Positions 34,898 through 42,039 of a stretch of 64,000 nt of DNA are shown one piece after another. The DNA comes from Fictibacillus aquaticus. GTDB lineage: Bacteria; Bacillota; Bacilli; Bacillales; Fictibacillaceae. Below the pieces are notes generated by a model, which saw only the letters and a program-made list of their open reading frames with translations, made no database searches and was not told the DNA's origin. A program made the translations under genes and the position numbers. Where the stretch lies: NCBI RefSeq assembly GCF_002245695.1, contig NZ_NOII01000001.1:1178001-1242000 (forward strand), read 5' to 3'. The number at the start of each line of letters is the position of its first letter. Within the stretch, counting starts at the first letter, position 1.

Positions 34898-35776
34898 TTA
34901 AAATCGGTACCCCGAAATAAAGTTAACGAACTCTCTTTGTTTGGAGTTGCTGTATTTCATGATCGCGTATGTGTTGGCTTCGGGAAGTTTGAGAGAATAG
35001 CAGTCTACCTCGAGCAGCCTTCCTTCGAGCAGTTCTCTGCGCACTGTAGACAGTGGCAGAAACGAGACGCCAAGTCCTTCTGCGATGAACCGCTTTGTAA
35101 TATGAGACTGCGAAACTTGCATCATCCGAATGCCAGGATAGATGTTTTTAATTTTTTGGCACAGTTCATCCCAATAACCCGGATGGTTATGAGTCAGCAG
35201 CCGGCTCGATTCTAGTATCTCTTTTTCATCGAGCGGCGGCGCTGTTTCGGAATCCCTGCCGTCATGCGGTGCCACGAAGACCACTTTGTCACGGTACAAC
35301 AATTCCGAAGACAGTTCGGGGTTCGTGCTGTTCAAACACGACAATCCTAGGTCGACCTCCTCACGCATCACCGCGCTCTCAATATCGGCTGAATCAATGA
35401 TTTTCACCGAAATCTCGACCTCAGGGTTCTTTTTAATGTAACTTTTCAAGACGTATGGCAGGATGGTGTCAGCAATAAGTGGCGAGATGCCGATCAGAAA
35501 CTTGGAGATGTAGCCTTGTCTGAACGAGTTTATATCCTCGAGCCCATTTTGGTACACGGTAATTAGCTCTTTCGCATGAGTTAAATACCGTTTTCCTTCT
35601 CCAGTCAGTTTGACCCTCCTGCCGTCGCGTTGAAATAGCTTCACTCCCACTTCCGATTCCAGCTGTTTAATATGTACGGTTACAGCGGGCTGTGAGATGT
35701 GCAGCTCTTCCGCTGTTCTTCTGAAGTTTCCGCACTCTGCAGCTACAATAAATGTCCTAAGCCACGTAAAATCCAT
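34898..35776 (-). CDS. citR: LysR-family regulator of citrate synthase (CitR-like)
   Basis: 292 aa from ATG at 35776, SD AAGGAGA. The N-terminal HTH reads AAECGNFRRTAEELHISQPAVTVHIKQLE; the C-terminal two-lobed effector domain follows. Divergent from the minor citrate synthase gene exactly as citR and citA are in B. subtilis, where CitR represses citA. Name rests on context plus family. The shared 110-bp region contains a palindrome that may be its site. Confidence 0.85.
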   Translation of the reverse strand: MDFTWLRTFIVAAECGNFRRTAEELHISQPAVTVHIKQLESEVGVKLFQRDGRRVKLTGEGKRYLTHAKELITVYQNGLEDINSFRQGYISKFLIGISPLIADTILPYVLKSYIKKNPEVEISVKIIDSADIESAVMREEVDLGLSCLNSTNPELSSELLYRDKVVFVAPHDGRDSETAPPLDEKEILESSRLLTHNHPGYWDELCQKIKNIYPGIRMMQVSQSHITKRFIAEGLGVSFLPLSTVRRELLEGRLLEVDCYSLKLPEANTYAIMKYSNSKQREFVNFISGYRF

Positions 35777-35886
35777 CGTAATCTCCTTATGATTAACTTT
35801 TATTATCAATTTGTTTAAATATATTTAATTTTCTTTATAAATAAGATTGTATACACTAATAGCAAATAATGAAAGAGGTGATCGTC
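35777..35886. promoter_or_regulatory. citR/citA divergent control region with palindrome
   Basis: The perfect palindrome TTAAATATATTTAA (35815-35828) fits the LysR T-N11-A rule and lies between the divergent starts. TATACA/TACACT near 35851 is the best -10 for citA. Confidence 0.5.
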
Positions 35887-36993
35887 ATGATTGCAAAAGG
35901 TCTTAAAGGCATTGTGGCCGCTGAAACGACAATCAGCCATATTGACGGAAACGAAGGCAGGCTCGTTTACAGAGGATACGAGATCGGAGACATAACAAGC
36001 CGCTATTCATTTGAAGAGACTTCCTATCTTCTATGGTACGGTGTATTTCCAGACGATAAACAGGTGAAGCATCTTACATCGGAACTGAAAAAAAACCGTT
36101 CTCTCAGCACACATATGAAGAATGTCATTGATCAGCTGCCGAAAGACATGGACATGATGAGCGTGATCCGTACTGCTGTTTCCGCTGAGGGATCGAGCGC
36201 TTACGGCTGGAAGCCTGATGTGACGCAAGCGATTAGACTCACCGCTCTTCTTCCTTCTATCATCGCATATCGCAACAGTCAGCTTGAAGGAAAAAGCTTT
36301 GTAGAACCATCCGATGAGTTCGATCATGTAGAGAACTATCTTTACATGTTAAAAGGCGAGCGACCGTCAAAGGCGCACGTACAAGCTCTTGAGACGTATA
36401 TGATTCTAACGCTTGAGCACGGGATGAACGCGTCAACGTTCTCAGCCCGAGTGACTGCTTCTACTGAATCTGATATGGTATCAGCCGTTACTTCTGCTGT
36501 TGGAACGATGAAAGGACCGCTTCACGGCGGCGCTCCCTCAGGCGTTATCAATTTGCTTGATGAAATCGCCGCAGACGGCAGTGCAGAAGCTGTGATTAGA
36601 AGAAAATTGAAAAATGGCGAGAAGCTGATGGGCTTCGGTCACCGTGTATACAAGACACACGACCCAAGGGCGATTGCGCTAAAAGCCAAATTGCAGGGTC
36701 TCGTCGGTAGTGATGAATGGCTTGACCTTGCGATAGAAGTCGAAGAAAAAGCCGTTGAACTGCTCGCTGAATTCAAGCCTGGCCGCTCGCTCTACACGAA
36801 TGTAGAATTTTACGCCGCTGCGATCATGAAGGCGATCAGCATGGAATCTACCCTCTTCACTCCGACATTTACCGCCAGCCGCGTTGTCGGCTGGACCGCA
36901 CATGTTTTGGAGCAGGCCGAAGACAACACGATTTACCGGCCGCAGTCTGACTATATCGGGAAATTTGTGAAGCATTCAGCTATACAGTCATAA
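35887..36993 (+). CDS. citA: Citrate synthase (CitA type)
   Basis: 368 aa from ATG at 35887, 8 nt after AGAGG; an upstream ATG lies before the SD. Citrate synthase features: MIAKGLKGIVAAETTISHIDG, ILTLEHGMNASTFSARV (catalytic His), GPLHGGAPSGV (second His) and GFGHRVYKTHDPRA, with Asp near the end (ESTLFTPTFTASR region in place). It condenses acetyl-CoA and oxaloacetate. Divergence from a LysR regulator marks it as the regulated CitA-type enzyme rather than the main CitZ. Confidence 0.92.
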   Translation: MIAKGLKGIVAAETTISHIDGNEGRLVYRGYEIGDITSRYSFEETSYLLWYGVFPDDKQVKHLTSELKKNRSLSTHMKNVIDQLPKDMDMMSVIRTAVSAEGSSAYGWKPDVTQAIRLTALLPSIIAYRNSQLEGKSFVEPSDEFDHVENYLYMLKGERPSKAHVQALETYMILTLEHGMNASTFSARVTASTESDMVSAVTSAVGTMKGPLHGGAPSGVINLLDEIAADGSAEAVIRRKLKNGEKLMGFGHRVYKTHDPRAIALKAKLQGLVGSDEWLDLAIEVEEKAVELLAEFKPGRSLYTNVEFYAAAIMKAISMESTLFTPTFTASRVVGWTAHVLEQAEDNTIYRPQSDYIGKFVKHSAIQS

Positions 36994-37005
36994 TTTTTTG
37001 AAGCA

Positions 37006-37044
37006 AACAATAGAAGACTCGTCATTGACGAGTCTTCTATTGTT
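37006..37044. terminator. Bidirectional terminator after citA
   Basis: Perfect 17-bp stem (37006-37022 with 37028-37044) and a 5-nt loop between convergent genes. Confidence 0.88.
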
Positions 37045-37062
37045 TATTGGGTTGTTTATTAG

Positions 37063-37500
37063 TTACTTAGATTTATCTGTTAATATTTCAAAAAGAATCT
37101 TTGAATTTTTTTCATCTAATTTAACGTAATTTCCACTGTCTGTGACAATCTGTAAATGATCACCGTTTGCATTTACCCATAATGAATATGAGGCTATTTT
37201 CCCCTCACTATTGTCATCGTCCTTAAAAGAAAATTGAAACCTATAGTCAGGGTAACGCGACATTTCTACTTTAATCTTATTCCAGTCATTATTTTTCACA
37301 ATCTTAATTGCCTTGTCCACCTTCTTTTGCTCGGTAATTTCGTTAAAATCTTCGTAACTATCTCCTTCACCTGAGTGCTTTTGAACCGTTATTTTATGAT
37401 CTTTTATTTTACTAAGCATGACAGAATTTTGGTTAGAAAAGACAATTATCAAACTAAAAACAGAAGTAATGGCAATAACTAAAAACATTTTATATCTCAA
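37063..37500 (-). CDS. Exported protein of unknown function (145 aa)
   Basis: TTG start at 37500 with SD GGGGG; an internal ATG lies four codons later. An N-terminal signal/TM segment (MFLVIAITSVFSLIIVFS) is followed by a Lys/Asp-rich extracytoplasmic domain with aromatic pairs (RYPDYRFQFSFKDD, YSLWVNANGDHLQIV). No Cys, no lipobox. Family not recognised. Confidence 0.7.
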   Translation of the reverse strand: MRYKMFLVIAITSVFSLIIVFSNQNSVMLSKIKDHKITVQKHSGEGDSYEDFNEITEQKKVDKAIKIVKNNDWNKIKVEMSRYPDYRFQFSFKDDDNSEGKIASYSLWVNANGDHLQIVTDSGNYVKLDEKNSKILFEILTDKSK

Positions 37501-37562
37501 AACTATTCCCCCTTTTCAATTTAGACGTGAATTTTCACCTTACAGTTTCATTAAGAGTATGA

Positions 37563-37596
37563 ATTTAAAAACGTCTCATGAAAATTCACGAGACGT
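37563..37596 (-). terminator. Terminator of the MutS2-like gene
   Basis: ACGTCTC/GAGACGT stem, followed by TTTTTAAA on the minus strand, 8 nt past the stop. Confidence 0.85.
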
Positions 37597-37603
37597 GCTG
37601 ATC

Positions 37604-39538
37604 TTAAATCCCTTCCCTCTCAATCGACATCCCATCCACATGTCTCTTCTTCATCTGTTTATCCTTCTTCCTGTTCTCCTTCGTCTCAAACACAATATCC
37701 ATATCGTATTCTTTCGGATAGAGTGCTTCCGCTTTTATGTGGACCGATAACCGCTTTTTCTGCACCCACACTTTCTTGCCATCCACCTGCACGCCGTACT
37801 CTCCGCGATCGTTTTCAAGCTCAAAGATCACCCCGGCGCTGTTCATGCTCGACACGTGTACGCGGTCGCCGACTTCAAATACTTTCTCGGCATCTCCAGC
37901 ACTGAACATGCTCTCCCTCTTCACCGGCTTGCGATCCTTCAAAATTGCTTTCTCTCTAAGCTGCTGAATCTTATCCGGCACGCTCAAGTCCACGGATGTT
38001 TTCTCCTCGCTGCGGCCGGCCACATTTTTCGCTCGTTCAATCAATTCTGCGCTCATCCCAAGTTTAGATGCGATCGCAAACGCTTGGCTTGCTCCTGCCT
38101 TGCCGATTGTCAGCCGATAAAGCGGACGCAATGTTTCCAGATCGAACGCCATTGATCCGTTCTCGAACCCTGGCGTCTGTTCGGCGAACTCTTTGATCTC
38201 ACTGTAATGAGTCGTTGCGAGAAGTGATGATCCTTTGCTGTACACTTTCTCCAAAATGGCGACTGCAAGCGCCATCCCTTCTACCGGATCTGTTCCAGCG
38301 CCCAGTTCATCAAGAATAACAAGATCGCGCGGACTGGTTTCCTGCAAAATGGAAATGATGTTCGTGATGTGAGCAGAGAACGTGCTGAGCGACTGCTCAA
38401 TGCTCTGATTGTCACCGATATCCACGAGCACATTGCGGTAAACGGCAAACTCGCTGCCGTCTCCTACAGGTACATGAAGCCCGGACTGCACCATGAGCGT
38501 CATAAGACCGACAGTCTTGATCGCAACCGTCTTTCCTCCCGTGTTCGGCCCGGTAATAACGAGCGCTCCGTACTCTTCGCCAAGCCTGAAATGCAGCGGA
38601 ACGCATTTACTGCCGAGCAGCGGATGCCTCCCTTCGTGAATGATGATCCGGTTCTCAGTGTTTACTTTCACCGCTGCTCCGTCTATCGCACGGCTATACT
38701 TTGCTTTTGCGAAGATAAAATCATAATGCACCATCGCTTCCATCGTGATTGAGATCTCTCGTTCATAACCAACGACCATGTCAGTCAGCTGGCCAAGAAT
38801 CTTAGATATCTCGATCTCTTCTTCCGCACGCAGCATGTTTAGCTCGGTCTGAAGTTTCTTAATTTCCTGTGGCTCCATGTACACGGTAGCTCCGCTCGAT
38901 GAACTGTCAAGGATCGTGCCGTCAAAGTGGCGCTTGTGTTCACTTTTAACAGGTATCACATAACGCCCGTCTCTCATCGATACGATCTGATCCTGCATCA
39001 TGTCGCGGTACATGGAAGACTTCACAAGGCTCTCAAGTTTTGATTTGATCTTGTCATCCATCGCAGCTGTCCGCTTACGCACTTTAGCGAGTGCCTTGCT
39101 CGCTCCATCATCAACGCGGTTATTGCGGATGCACCGCTCGATTTCGTTTTTCAGCTCAGACAGATCGAACATTGAATAAGCGTATGTTGAAACTGTCGGT
39201 GCAATAAACTCCTTATCGCGCATGAATCGCTGAAACCGCGCTGCGTTCTCAAGCAACCCATATAGAAGCCACAGCTGTTCCGGGCTTAAGTTCAATCCTT
39301 TGTCAGGCACTCGCAGCAAGTTCTCTATTCCATTCAAGTTAGCGATCGGGACGCTCGAGCTTTTTTCTAAAATCGCAGCTGCCTCTGACGTTTCACTCAG
39401 CCAGCTGCGCACCACTGCCTCATCTGTTGACGGCTTGAGTTTCGCAAAACGCTTCCTCGTCAAATCGTTCATCGCGAAGCTGCTCAGTTTTTCTAAAATT
39501 TTATTAAACTCCAAAGTTTTAAACGTATTTGTATTCAA
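37604..39538 (-). CDS. MutS2-like ATPase lacking the Smr nuclease domain
   Basis: 644 aa from TTG at 39538, chosen because GGAGG lies 8 nt upstream; the ATG at 39553 has no SD. MutS core and ATPase motifs are intact: Walker A VITGPNTGGKTVAIKTVG, Walker B LVILDELGAGTDPVEG and LLATTHYSEIK. A coiled-coil clamp region follows. MutS2 proteins are normally ~780 aa with a C-terminal Smr nuclease; here the protein ends after a basic SH3-like segment (VGDRVHVSSMNSAGVIFEL) and a Lys-rich tail. It may act in recombination suppression or ribosome rescue without cleavage (inference). Confidence 0.88.
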   Translation of the reverse strand: MNTNTFKTLEFNKILEKLSSFAMNDLTRKRFAKLKPSTDEAVVRSWLSETSEAAAILEKSSSVPIANLNGIENLLRVPDKGLNLSPEQLWLLYGLLENAARFQRFMRDKEFIAPTVSTYAYSMFDLSELKNEIERCIRNNRVDDGASKALAKVRKRTAAMDDKIKSKLESLVKSSMYRDMMQDQIVSMRDGRYVIPVKSEHKRHFDGTILDSSSSGATVYMEPQEIKKLQTELNMLRAEEEIEISKILGQLTDMVVGYEREISITMEAMVHYDFIFAKAKYSRAIDGAAVKVNTENRIIIHEGRHPLLGSKCVPLHFRLGEEYGALVITGPNTGGKTVAIKTVGLMTLMVQSGLHVPVGDGSEFAVYRNVLVDIGDNQSIEQSLSTFSAHITNIISILQETSPRDLVILDELGAGTDPVEGMALAVAILEKVYSKGSSLLATTHYSEIKEFAEQTPGFENGSMAFDLETLRPLYRLTIGKAGASQAFAIASKLGMSAELIERAKNVAGRSEEKTSVDLSVPDKIQQLREKAILKDRKPVKRESMFSAGDAEKVFEVGDRVHVSSMNSAGVIFELENDRGEYGVQVDGKKVWVQKKRLSVHIKAEALYPKEYDMDIVFETKENRKKDKQMKKRHVDGMSIEREGI

Positions 39539-39715
39539 TGCTGGTTCCTCCATTTTTTTATAAAATTGCAGATTGCCGCCATTGGAATAAGAAAATCTGG
39601 CTGATTCCACGCCTTTTTGTCAGCCTTAGTTGCGCTAATACTATGAACGTTGACTTTTAGCCACGTCGAAACTCGCCGTTGCTAAAAAGTTATACTGTCC
39701 AATAATGGAACAAAA

Positions 39716-39748
39716 AAAGGCGGAGATGAACGAGTCATCTCCGCCTTT
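39716..39748 (-). terminator. Second terminator between 6S-like RNA and the MutS2-like gene
   Basis: Perfect 14-bp stem AAAGGCGGAGATGA/TCATCTCCGCCTTT with a 5-nt loop, then TTTTG on the minus strand. Confidence 0.8.
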
Positions 39749-39768
39749 GTATACACTTCTCCCTGTAA

Positions 39769-39985
39769 CAAAAAAACCGGCTCCTTTTAAGAGCACGGTT
39801 TCGTCATCGGGAAAAATGATGGCGTTGTATGGACCGCTGTTCTTAACTAATGGCGGCAGCAAAAGAGCACAGAAAATACGCCCAGTCCGTACGGGCAGTT
39901 GTACCTCATCTTTTGTTTGCCGATATCCAATTTCGTTAGTTAAGAACACAAACGCTCACAAACACACCATCCCTTCCAATTTGTT
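39769..39985 (-). ncRNA. Probable 6S RNA (rod-shaped, ~200 nt)
   Basis: From a strong minus-strand promoter to an intrinsic terminator (AACCG-GCTC stem, then TTTTTTT at 39769-39800). The RNA folds as one long interrupted hairpin: an end stem pairing 39964-39971 with 39818-39825, a bubble, a perfect 13-bp stem (39936-39948 with 39838-39850), CGGCA/TGCCG, CAAAAGA/TCTTTTG and a GCCC/GGGC tip. The 5' bubble strand reads GTTTGTGAGCG, close to E. coli 6S GTTCGCAAGCG. Size, shape and promoter fit 6S RNA, which binds sigma-A RNA polymerase. No SD-supported ORF is present. The other ~170 bp of this intergenic region show only the second terminator. Confidence 0.6.
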
Positions 39986-39991
39986 ACTATC

Positions 39992-40021
39992 ATCATATTC
40001 CATTTGACTTCCATTTGTCAA
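39992..40021 (-). promoter_or_regulatory. Strong sigma-A promoter of the 6S-like RNA
   Basis: TTGACA (40021-40016), 18-bp spacer, TATGAT (39997-39992) on the minus strand. Confidence 0.8.
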
Positions 40022-40074
40022 AAGGAATTTTGTAACTTCAGGCGAAAACCTATACAACACACGAAGGAGGAACC

Positions 40075-40539
40075 ATGATGCCATTTGAAGTACGCCCTGC
40101 GGAAACGCAGGATATTCCAGCACTTAAAAATCTAATGCTCCAATATATCGTTGATTTTTATCAGTCACCGAGACCTGAGGACGATAAGCTCCATAACCTT
40201 ATTACAACACTCATTCAAAATGAAAAAGGCATTCAGTTTGTTGCACAGCAAGAGACTGAATTGATCGGATTTGCTACACTTTACTTTTCGTTCAGCACAA
40301 CACGCGCGGATAAAGTTACGATTATGAATGATTTATTCGTTGCTGAAAAAGCACGTGGAACGGAAGCTGCGACTGCCCTGTTTTCCGCCTGTGAGGCTTA
40401 TACGAAGACAAACGGATATGCGGCCATGCTTTGGGAAACTGCAGCCGATAACCACAGAGCCCAGCGGTTTTACGAAAAAATGGGCAGCTCGCCTGGCGGA
40501 TTTATCACGTATTCAAAAGAAAGCGTACCTGTAACTTAA
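40075..40539 (+). CDS. GNAT acetyltransferase (154 aa)
   Basis: SD GGAGG precedes two adjacent ATGs at 40075 and 40078; spacing (7 nt) slightly favours the second. The sequence begins PFEVRPAETQDIPALKNLM and has VTIMNDLFVAEKARGTEAATALFSA (acetyl-CoA site, degenerate RGxGxA) and DNHRAQRFYEKMG. Acceptor unknown. Monocistronic, ended by a shared terminator. Confidence 0.85.
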   Translation: MMPFEVRPAETQDIPALKNLMLQYIVDFYQSPRPEDDKLHNLITTLIQNEKGIQFVAQQETELIGFATLYFSFSTTRADKVTIMNDLFVAEKARGTEAATALFSACEAYTKTNGYAAMLWETAADNHRAQRFYEKMGSSPGGFITYSKESVPVT

Positions 40540-40544
40540 CATGT

Positions 40545-40574
40545 AAAAAGGAGAGGCCACACGCTCTCCTTTTT
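40545..40574. terminator. Bidirectional terminator
   Basis: 11-bp stem AAAAAGGAGAG/CTCTCCTTTTT between convergent genes. Confidence 0.9.
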
Positions 40575-41190
40575 ATTTATACAGCTGGTTCTTCATGATC
40601 TCACCGACTTTTTTCGAATCATAAATATCGGCTTCCATTAGTCCTGCAGCCGTTTTCTTTCGCCGCTCTTCCGGATGGTGCTGGTTCATCTTCCATTTCC
40701 CTTGCATTTCGCTGATTTCGATTTTAAAGCATTGAATGCCTCTCATCTCGCGCAGATTATGCTCTGCCTCAAGATCAGTGCTCCACGGTTTTTCGAAGTA
40801 AGCTTCGTATGTGCTGATCGTGTCCCCCAGGAGTTTTTTAACCTCTGAAATATCATTTATAGGTTCATATTTTCCATAAACATGAACCGCCGTATAATTC
40901 CACGTCGGAACCGTTTTATCTTCTTCATACCAGCTAGGCGAAACATAGCTGTGTGGACCGTGGAAAACGGACAGCACCTCATCAGTGATGTTCTTCCACT
41001 GCGTGTTTGCTCTTGCAAAATGACCATAAAGAGTGCCGAACTTCCCTTCTGTTTCATTCAGCAGAAGAGGGAGATGTGTCGCTTCAGCCCGGCCGTTTTC
41101 TTTCGTAAAAAGAATGCCAAAGCTATGTTCTTTTATAAAAGAATGGAGTATCGACTTGTCATCAACTTTAAACTGCTTTGGAACATACAT
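40573..41190 (-). CDS. paiB: PaiB-type FMN-binding transcriptional regulator
   Basis: 205 aa, SD AAGGGGATG. PaiB family sequence: MYVPKQF, THLPLLLNETEGKFGTLYGH, VFHGPHSYVSPSWYEE and VPTWNYTAVHVYGKYEP. In B. subtilis PaiB, with the acetyltransferase PaiA, affects protease and sporulation genes; the fold binds flavin. PaiA is not next door, although the convergent gene at 40075 is another GNAT. Confidence 0.9.
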   Translation of the reverse strand: MYVPKQFKVDDKSILHSFIKEHSFGILFTKENGRAEATHLPLLLNETEGKFGTLYGHFARANTQWKNITDEVLSVFHGPHSYVSPSWYEEDKTVPTWNYTAVHVYGKYEPINDISEVKKLLGDTISTYEAYFEKPWSTDLEAEHNLREMRGIQCFKIEISEMQGKWKMNQHHPEERRKKTAAGLMEADIYDSKKVGEIMKNQLYK

Positions 41191-41251
41191 CGCATCATCC
41201 CCTTTTCTTTAGATTACCATAATTTTTCAGCAAGTCTGTAAAATTACTACC

Positions 41252-41281
41252 TTGATAATCGAACATAAGTTCGTATATGAT
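41252..41281 (+). promoter_or_regulatory. SOS (LexA) box inside a sigma-A promoter
   Basis: CGAACATAAGTTCG (41260-41273) is a perfect Bacillus LexA/DinR box (CGAAC-N4-GTTCG). It fills the space between TTGATA (41252-41257) and TATATG/TATGAT (41274-41281), so LexA would directly block this promoter. Confidence 0.9.
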
Positions 41282-41313
41282 GGAAGTAAGATGCACATCA
41301 TAGAAAGGTGTGA

Positions 41314-41415
41314 ATGAAAATGAAGGACTTGCTGGAATGGATGAAACAGAGCGAGATTGAGCTGAAAGATATCATCACGGTAATTGAAAAATTAGAGGAG
41401 GATCTAAAGAAATGA
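41314..41415 (+). CDS. 33-aa peptide, first gene of an SOS-controlled operon
   Basis: ATG at 41314 behind AAAGGTG (a second ATG two codons later). The peptide, MKMKDLLEWMKQSEIELKDI then TVIEKLEEDLKK, is a highly charged amphipathic helix that could form a coiled coil. There is no TM. It overlaps the next gene by 4 bp (ATGA). The SOS promoter and coupled second gene with a strong SD support expression. Function unknown. Confidence 0.65.
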   Translation: MKMKDLLEWMKQSEIELKDIITVIEKLEEDLKK

Positions 41416-41615
41416 CGCCGGAACGCTATCATTTTATGTACCGCGGCCGATCCAGAATGACAGGTGAAATCACCATTCAATTTATGGATTTTAAAGGAGG
41501 ATGCATTGTCCGGTGCACGGAAAAGGATATAGCGGAATCTGGGGATGAGCTGTTGATCGCTGATGCGCGGCTTCAGTGGAAGAAGATTTCTGAAAGCCGA
41601 TTGAGGGAAGAATAA
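41412..41615 (+). CDS. 67-aa protein, second gene of the SOS-controlled operon
   Basis: ATG at 41412 with SD GAGGAGG inside the upstream peptide gene. The sequence MTPERYHFMYRGRSRMTGEI and GGCIVRCTEKDIAESGDELL looks beta-rich with two Cys (GCIVRC). It is not a YneA- or YolD-like protein as far as I can tell. Co-induction with DNA damage is predicted from the LexA box. Function unknown. Confidence 0.7.
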   Translation: MTPERYHFMYRGRSRMTGEITIQFMDFKGGCIVRCTEKDIAESGDELLIADARLQWKKISESRLREE

Positions 41616-41621
41616 TTATTG

Positions 41622-41708
41622 TTAAATGCCAGAAAACATGATGATCAGCAAAACAGCTGCACCGCCAAGCAGGATTTCGAGACCTATGCATATAAACATA
41701 TATTTCAT
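41622..41708 (-). CDS. 28-aa single-TM peptide convergent with the SOS operon
   Basis: ATG at 41708 with SD AAAGGAAA. The product MKYMFICIGLEILLGGAAVL then LIIMFSGI is almost one TM helix. A good promoter (TTGCCT-N17-TATAAA) lies in front. It ends only 7 bp from the end of the SOS operon and no terminator separates them, so read-through would give antisense pairing. It could be a regulatory or toxin-like membrane peptide; evidence is structural only. Confidence 0.5.
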   Translation of the reverse strand: MKYMFICIGLEILLGGAAVLLIIMFSGI

Positions 41709-41734
41709 CGTATATTTTCCTTTATGTTTAGTCG

Positions 41735-41763
41735 TTTATATGTAGATTGTCCTGATCAGGCAA
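41735..41763 (-). promoter_or_regulatory. Promoter of the 28-aa membrane peptide
   Basis: TTGCCT (41763-41758), 17-bp spacer, TATAAA (41740-41735) on the minus strand. The spacer contains the palindrome CCTGATCAGG. Confidence 0.5.
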
Positions 41764-41853
41764 AAATCATAAGAAACTTCTTCCCCTCTTGTCCGTATAC
41801 TCTATGTAAGCCAGGATTACGAAATTCGGCTCATTAAAAAGGAGTGTTGACTA

Positions 41854-42033
41854 ATGCTGAAAAAAATTCTGAAATCACTGCTAGGCTCAAGCCACAAAAA
41901 GTACAGCTCTAGTGCGTATAAACACAAAAAATCATACTACAAAAAATACAGCTCAAGCGACTACAAACATGGCAAGCACTATGGACACAAGCATTATAAA
42001 GGAAAACACAAAAGCAGCTTCTTCTCAAGCTAA
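41854..42033 (+). CDS. 59-aa Lys/His/Tyr/Ser-rich peptide next to a protein kinase
   Basis: ATG at 41854, SD AAAGGAG. A short amphipathic start (MLKKILKSLLG) is followed by a low-complexity tail of SSHKKYSSSAYKHKKSYY and KYSSSDYKHGKHYGHKHY-type repeats, ending SSFFSS. The composition resembles the CotG-like spore-coat proteins that are phosphorylated by a neighbouring kinase. The kinase gene starts 6 bp downstream with almost no SD of its own, so the two are made together. It may be the kinase's substrate (inference). Confidence 0.75.
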   Translation: MLKKILKSLLGSSHKKYSSSAYKHKKSYYKKYSSSDYKHGKHYGHKHYKGKHKSSFFSS

Positions 42034-42039
42034 TAGGCA

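Noticed and set aside
39641-39949. 102-codon minus-strand frame across the 6S-like RNA
   Set aside because: It starts inside the hairpin, lacks an SD, and crosses two intrinsic terminators.
39705-40007. 100-codon + strand frame over the same region
   Set aside because: No SD, covers the RNA's terminators and promoter in antisense; RNA reading is better supported.
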